DNA from: an uncultured Rhodospirillaceae bacterium
Lineage (GTDB): Bacteria > Pseudomonadota > Alphaproteobacteria > Reyranellales > Reyranellaceae
NCBI GenBank assembly: GCA_945952105.1
Contig: CAMFGZ010000011.1
Location: 87,635-151,634, forward strand
DNA: 64,000 nucleotides
Direction of reading: 5' to 3'
Shown: in pieces, positions 61,006 through 64,000 of the stretch
Layout: each line of letters begins with the position of its first letter
How positions within the stretch are numbered: position 1 is the stretch's first letter
The notes under the pieces: generated by a model
Databases searched by the model: none
What the model saw: the letters and a program-made list of their open reading frames with translations, nothing else
What the model was told of the DNA's origin: nothing
Position numbers and translations under genes: made by a program

Positions 61006-61128
61006 TCAGACGATATGGAGATCGCGGCGCATGAGCCGGTAGCTCGCGCCGAGATCATGCTTGAGTTGCCGAAGTAGCTGCAAGATCGCCGATCCGGCCT
61101 TCGCCTCCCCGGATGTGCGATGCTTCAT
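61006..61128 (-). CDS. Candidate small protein at the head of the atz operon
   Basis: This 40-residue ORF begins MKHRTSGEAKAGSAILQLLR and ends RLMRRDLHIV: a basic amphipathic helix with a hydrophilic N-terminus. GAGGG stands 7 bases before the ATG. The predicted sigma-54 transcript start (about 61156) is 28 bases upstream, so the mRNA of atzGEH would carry it first, with atzG starting 44 bases after its stop. It could be a leader peptide or a structural partner. No family recognised. Confidence 0.45.
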   Translation of the reverse strand: MKHRTSGEAKAGSAILQLLRQLKHDLGASYRLMRRDLHIV

Positions 61129-61166
61129 GCCCTGGCCCTCGCTTGCCGTTTCCCCGCGAACTGGAA

Positions 61167-61183
61167 GGCAAGGACCGTGCCAA
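61167..61183 (-). promoter_or_regulatory. Sigma-54 promoter of the atzGEH operon
   Basis: On the minus strand it reads TTGGCACGGTCCTTGCC, with 10 bases between -24 GG and -12 GC. It departs from TTGGCACG-N4-TTGCW only in the last base. It lies in the atzG/atzF divergent gap and points to atzG, with a predicted start near 61156. Confidence 0.75.
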
Positions 61184-61238
61184 TCGCTGCGCGCATCTGG
61201 CGGCTGCAATCGGCGCGGCGCTTGTCTAAAACGGCGGC

Positions 61239-63014
61239 ATGACAGCCCTTCTCGACCTTGGTGTTCACGCGCTGCTCGACGCCTACCGCGCCGGCACGCT
61301 CGACGTGCGGCAGACCATCGAGGAGGTGCTGAAGCGCATCGCGCAATCCGGCGACGACAAGGTCTGGATTTCGCGCGCTTCCGACGACGACCTGCTGGCG
61401 CAGGCCGACGCGCTCGATGCGCGCCGCGGCGAAATCGACAAGCTGCCGCTCTACGGCGTGCCCTTCGCCGCGAAGGACAATCTCGACGTCGCCGGCATGG
61501 TGACGACGGCGGCCTGCCCCGGCTTCGCCTACGAGGCGAAGACCTCCGCGGAAGTCGTGCAGCGGCTGGTCGATGCCGGTGCGATCGTGATCGGCAAGAC
61601 CAACCTCGACCAGTTCGCCACCGGCCTCGTCGGCGTGCGCTCGCCCTACGGCGTGCCGCGCAATCCGTTCGACGCTTCCTATGTGCCGGGAGGTTCGAGC
61701 TCGGGCTCGGCGGTCGCGGTCTCCTCTGGCCTCGTGAGCTTCTCGCTGGGCACCGACACCGCGGGCTCGGGCCGCGTGCCGGCCGGCTTCAACAACATCG
61801 TCGGCCTCAAGCCGACACCGGGACTGCTCAGCAACGAAGGCATGGTGCCGGCCTGCCGCTCGCTCGACTGCACCTCGGTGTTCGCGCTGTCCTGCGCCGA
61901 CGCCGACGCGGTCCTCGCCGTCGCCGCCCAACCGCAGGTGACGGCCGCCATCGGCAAGACGTTCCGCTTCGGCATCCTCGGCACGAAGGACGCCGAGTTC
62001 TTCGGCGACGCCGCCTATGCCACGCTCTATGCGCAGTCGATCGAACGGCTGAAGGCGCTGGGCGGCACGCCGGTCGAGATCGACTACGCGCCCTTCCGCG
62101 ATGCCGCGCAGCTTCTCTACAGCGGACCCTGGGTGGCGGAGCGTACGGCGGCGGTCGGCGCCTTCATGGAAAAGGCAGACGAGACGTCGGGCGTGTGGCC
62201 GACGACGCAACAGATCGTGCTGGGCGGCCGCAAGTACAGCGCCGTCGATGCCTTCGAGGGCCAGTACAGGCTGGCCGAGCTGAAGGCGCGCGCCTTCGCC
62301 GAGATGAACGGGCTCGACTTCCTGGCCGTGCCGACGGCGGGCACCGTCTACAAGCTCAGCGATCTGGAACGCGAGCCGGTGCTCTACAATTCGCATCTCG
62401 GCCATTACACCAACTTCGTGAACTTCTTCGGCCTGTCGGCGCTTGCCGTGCCCGCCGGCTTCCGGCCCGACGGCATGCCGTTCGGCATCACCCTGATCGC
62501 ACGCGCCCATGCCGAGCGCGCCCTGCTCGCCTTCGGCGCCCGCTGGCAGCGCGCGGTGCCCTTGCCGCTCGGCAAGACGGCGAGTCAGTTGCCGCCGCCC
62601 GGGGCCGATCCCGTCGTCGCCGAGGACCGCGTGCCGGTCGCGGTGGTCGGGGCCCATATGAGCGGCCTGCCCTTGAACGGCCAACTCCTCGAACTCGGCG
62701 GCCGGCTGGAGAGCGCCGGCAAGACGGCGCCCGTCTATCGCTTCTATGCGTTGCCGGGCGGCCCGCCACACCGGCCGGGCCTGTTGCGCGTGGCGGCGGG
62801 CGGCGGCGCGATCGAACTGGAGGTTTGGAGCCTGCCCGCCGACCGGATCGGCGACCTGCTGCGCAAGATCCCCGCTCCGCTCGGCCTCGGCACCGTGAGC
62901 CTGGCCGACGGGACGTCCGTTCCCGGCTTCCTCTGCGAAGCCCACGCCACCGCAGGCGCGAAGGACATCACCTCGCTGGGCGGCTGGCGGGCCTACGTCG
63001 AAACCTTTGCCTGA
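61239..63014 (+). CDS. atzF: Allophanate hydrolase
   Basis: This 591-residue protein has an N-terminal amidase-signature domain (catalytic Lys in GVPFAAKDNLDVAGM, serines in PGGSSSGSAVAVSSGLVS and TDTAGSGRVPAGFNN). A C-terminal domain from about residue 470 (VPVAVVGAHMSGLPLNGQLL, PAPLGLGTVSLADG) is diagnostic for AtzF/DUR1-type allophanate hydrolases. It turns allophanate into ammonia and carbon dioxide, via N-carboxycarbamate. No urea carboxylase is nearby, so allophanate would come from the Atz route rather than from urea. It is divergent from the atzGEH operon across 277 bases. Confidence 0.92.
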   Translation: MTALLDLGVHALLDAYRAGTLDVRQTIEEVLKRIAQSGDDKVWISRASDDDLLAQADALDARRGEIDKLPLYGVPFAAKDNLDVAGMVTTAACPGFAYEAKTSAEVVQRLVDAGAIVIGKTNLDQFATGLVGVRSPYGVPRNPFDASYVPGGSSSGSAVAVSSGLVSFSLGTDTAGSGRVPAGFNNIVGLKPTPGLLSNEGMVPACRSLDCTSVFALSCADADAVLAVAAQPQVTAAIGKTFRFGILGTKDAEFFGDAAYATLYAQSIERLKALGGTPVEIDYAPFRDAAQLLYSGPWVAERTAAVGAFMEKADETSGVWPTTQQIVLGGRKYSAVDAFEGQYRLAELKARAFAEMNGLDFLAVPTAGTVYKLSDLEREPVLYNSHLGHYTNFVNFFGLSALAVPAGFRPDGMPFGITLIARAHAERALLAFGARWQRAVPLPLGKTASQLPPPGADPVVAEDRVPVAVVGAHMSGLPLNGQLLELGGRLESAGKTAPVYRFYALPGGPPHRPGLLRVAAGGGAIELEVWSLPADRIGDLLRKIPAPLGLGTVSLADGTSVPGFLCEAHATAGAKDITSLGGWRAYVETFA

Positions 63015-63024
63015 TCCGCGGCCC

Positions 63025-63054
63025 TTCAACTGCGGCGTACCGGTCTGCTAGGGT
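63025..63054 (+). promoter_or_regulatory. Candidate vegetative promoter of the SDR at 63085
   Basis: TTCAAC (63025-63030), 18 bases, TAGGGT (63049-63054). The start codon is 30 bases further. The -10 shares the TAG-x-x-T form seen before several other first genes here. Confidence 0.3.
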
Positions 63055-63084
63055 CCGCTCCTTCGAGGAGAGGAAACGGAACCC

Positions 63085-63837
63085 ATGAGTGGAAAAATCG
63101 CCGTCGTCACCGGCGCGGGCAGCGGCATCGGCCGCGCCTCGGCGCTTGCCCTGTTGAACAACGGCTACAAGGTCGCCCTGGCCGGACGCCGCAAGGACGC
63201 GCTTGACGAGACGGCTTCGATGGCCGGCAACAATGCCCCCAACGCGCTGGCCGTGCCGACCGACGTCACCAAGCGCGACGACATCGTGGCGCTGTTCGCC
63301 AAGGTGAAGGCGACCTGGGGCCGCCTCGACCTGGTGTTCAACAATGCCGGCGGCGGCGCCCCGCCCGTGCCGCTCGAGGAACTTCCCTACGAGACGTGGC
63401 TGAGCGTCGTGGCGGCGAACCTGACCGGTCCGTTCCTGTGCACGCAGGAAGCGATGAAGATCATGAAGGACCAGACGCCGCGCGGCGGCCGGATCATCAA
63501 CAACGGCTCGATCTCGGCGCACGCGCCGCGGCCCTTCTCGGTCGCCTACACCTCGACCAAGCACGCCATCACCGGCCTCACCAAGTCGACCTCGCTCGAC
63601 GGCCGCGCCTACGACATCGCCTGCGGCCAGATCGACATCGGTAACGCCGTGTCGCCGATGACCGAGCGCATGACCAAGGGCGTGCTGCAGCCCAACGGCA
63701 CCACCGTCGTGGAACCCCGCATGGACGTGGCCGCCGTCGCCAACGCCATCGTCTACATGGACAGCCTGCCGCTCGACGCAAACGTGCAGTTCATGACCGT
63801 GATGGCGACCAAGATGCCGTTTGTTGGTAGAGGCTAG
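63085..63837 (+). CDS. SDR-family oxidoreductase
   Basis: This 250-residue classical SDR has the cofactor site [20 protein letters not shown], the RK that hints at NADP preference ([10 protein letters not shown]), NNAGGG, the catalytic Ser in [13 protein letters not shown] and the Tyr-x-x-x-Lys in [21 protein letters not shown] precedes the ATG. It follows atzF after 70 bases but has its own promoter-like element, and a palindromic doublet closes it. The substrate is unknown. Confidence 0.85.
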   Translation: MSGKIAVVTGAGSGIGRASALALLNNGYKVALAGRRKDALDETASMAGNNAPNALAVPTDVTKRDDIVALFAKVKATWGRLDLVFNNAGGGAPPVPLEELPYETWLSVVAANLTGPFLCTQEAMKIMKDQTPRGGRIINNGSISAHAPRPFSVAYTSTKHAITGLTKSTSLDGRAYDIACGQIDIGNAVSPMTERMTKGVLQPNGTTVVEPRMDVAAVANAIVYMDSLPLDANVQFMTVMATKMPFVGRG

Positions 63838-63856
63838 GATGGCAAGATCTCTCAAC

Positions 63857-63930
63857 GGAGCGCGCCACTCCAGTGGCGCTCATCCCTTGCCTATCCACGA
63901 CGCTTGAGCGCAACTGGAGTTGCGCGCTCC
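63857..63930. repeat. REP-like doublet (copy 2)
   Basis: Two arms, 63857-63881 and 63906-63930, are inverted to each other. The second arm contains GCGCAACT-GG-AGTTGCGC, a perfect hairpin that differs from the first arm by paired, compensating changes. Same family as 38269-38341. It lies just after the SDR stop codon. Confidence 0.7.
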
Positions 63931-64000
63931 AATGAGACTGACGAGGGCTAGAGCGTTTCATGGCTTGAGTGAATCGAAGGGGATTCCCGAGCGGTCGAGA

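Noticed and set aside
60962..61238. A guanidine (ykkC) or other riboswitch before the allophanate genes
   Set aside because: I could not find the conserved ykkC elements; the gap is explained by the sigma-54 site and the small ORF.

Overview
This 64 kb window looks like chromosomal DNA of a GC-rich, metabolically versatile soil- or water-type alphaproteobacterium. The evidence is the high GC third positions, many CoA-transferase family III and SDR genes, orphan Bug/TctC-type binding proteins, an Urt/Ure urea system, pcaHGB, and intergenic palindromic repeats of the 'cctcatcctgaggag' type. A Reyranella- or Bradyrhizobium-like lineage is my inference; no marker gene proves it. The window is densely coded. 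No gene-free stretch exceeds about 280 bases, and I saw no rRNA, tRNA, CRISPR array, insertion sequence or prophage gene.

Layout. 1-13.1 kb is a catabolic block: a partial thiolase-like gene, a periplasmic metallo-hydrolase, a methyltransferase, an LLM-type flavin monooxygenase, a double-length CoA transferase, a nitronate monooxygenase-like protein, a glutathione-dependent formaldehyde dehydrogenase, a lactonase-like MBL hydrolase, an SMP-30 lactonase, three SDRs and a carboxymuconolactone decarboxylase-like protein. 13.1-19.5 kb is a phosphonate locus: a LysR regulator divergent from an iron alcohol dehydrogenase and phnD-phnC-phnE, then an oligopeptide-type binding protein. 19.5-29 kb holds small envelope proteins, two orphan TctC receptors, ferredoxin-NADP reductase, and a CoA transferase-hyuA-hyuB group. 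29-32.4 kb holds acetoin synthesis, with alsD (fused to a ribbon-helix-helix-like head) and alsS divergent across a palindrome. 32.4-38.3 kb has a 3-hydroxybenzoate 6-hydroxylase-like enzyme, a mesaconyl-CoA (2-methylfumaryl-CoA) isomerase-like CoA transferase, an Old Yellow Enzyme homologue and a D-aminoacylase.

38.3-50.1 kb is a complete minus-strand urea module: ureD-ureA-ureBC (fused)-ureE-ureF-DUF3995-ureG-ureJ followed by urtABCDE. 50.1-52.4 kb has greB and a second oligopeptide-type binding protein. 52.4-56.6 kb carries pcaB-pcaG-pcaH and a phosphonate monoester hydrolase of the sulfatase fold. 56.6-63.0 kb has two 2-hydroxyacid dehydrogenases and the 1-carboxybiuret/allophanate set: atzG-atzE-atzH, a small upstream ORF, and divergent atzF.

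How it fits together. Nitrogen salvage is the main theme. Urea is imported by Urt and split by urease, while AtzEG, AtzH and AtzF would take carboxybiuret-type compounds to ammonia. Three minus-strand sites match the -24/-12 (sigma-54) promoter closely, in front of urtA, the atz operon and the 50.8 kb binding protein. This suggests joint control by nitrogen limitation through NtrC. A phosphorus theme (PhnCDE, Fe-ADH, phosphonate monoesterase) and aromatic/organic acid catabolism (pcaHGB, 3-hydroxybenzoate hydroxylase) run alongside. Assignments are from reading motifs and from memory of the families; no search was run.
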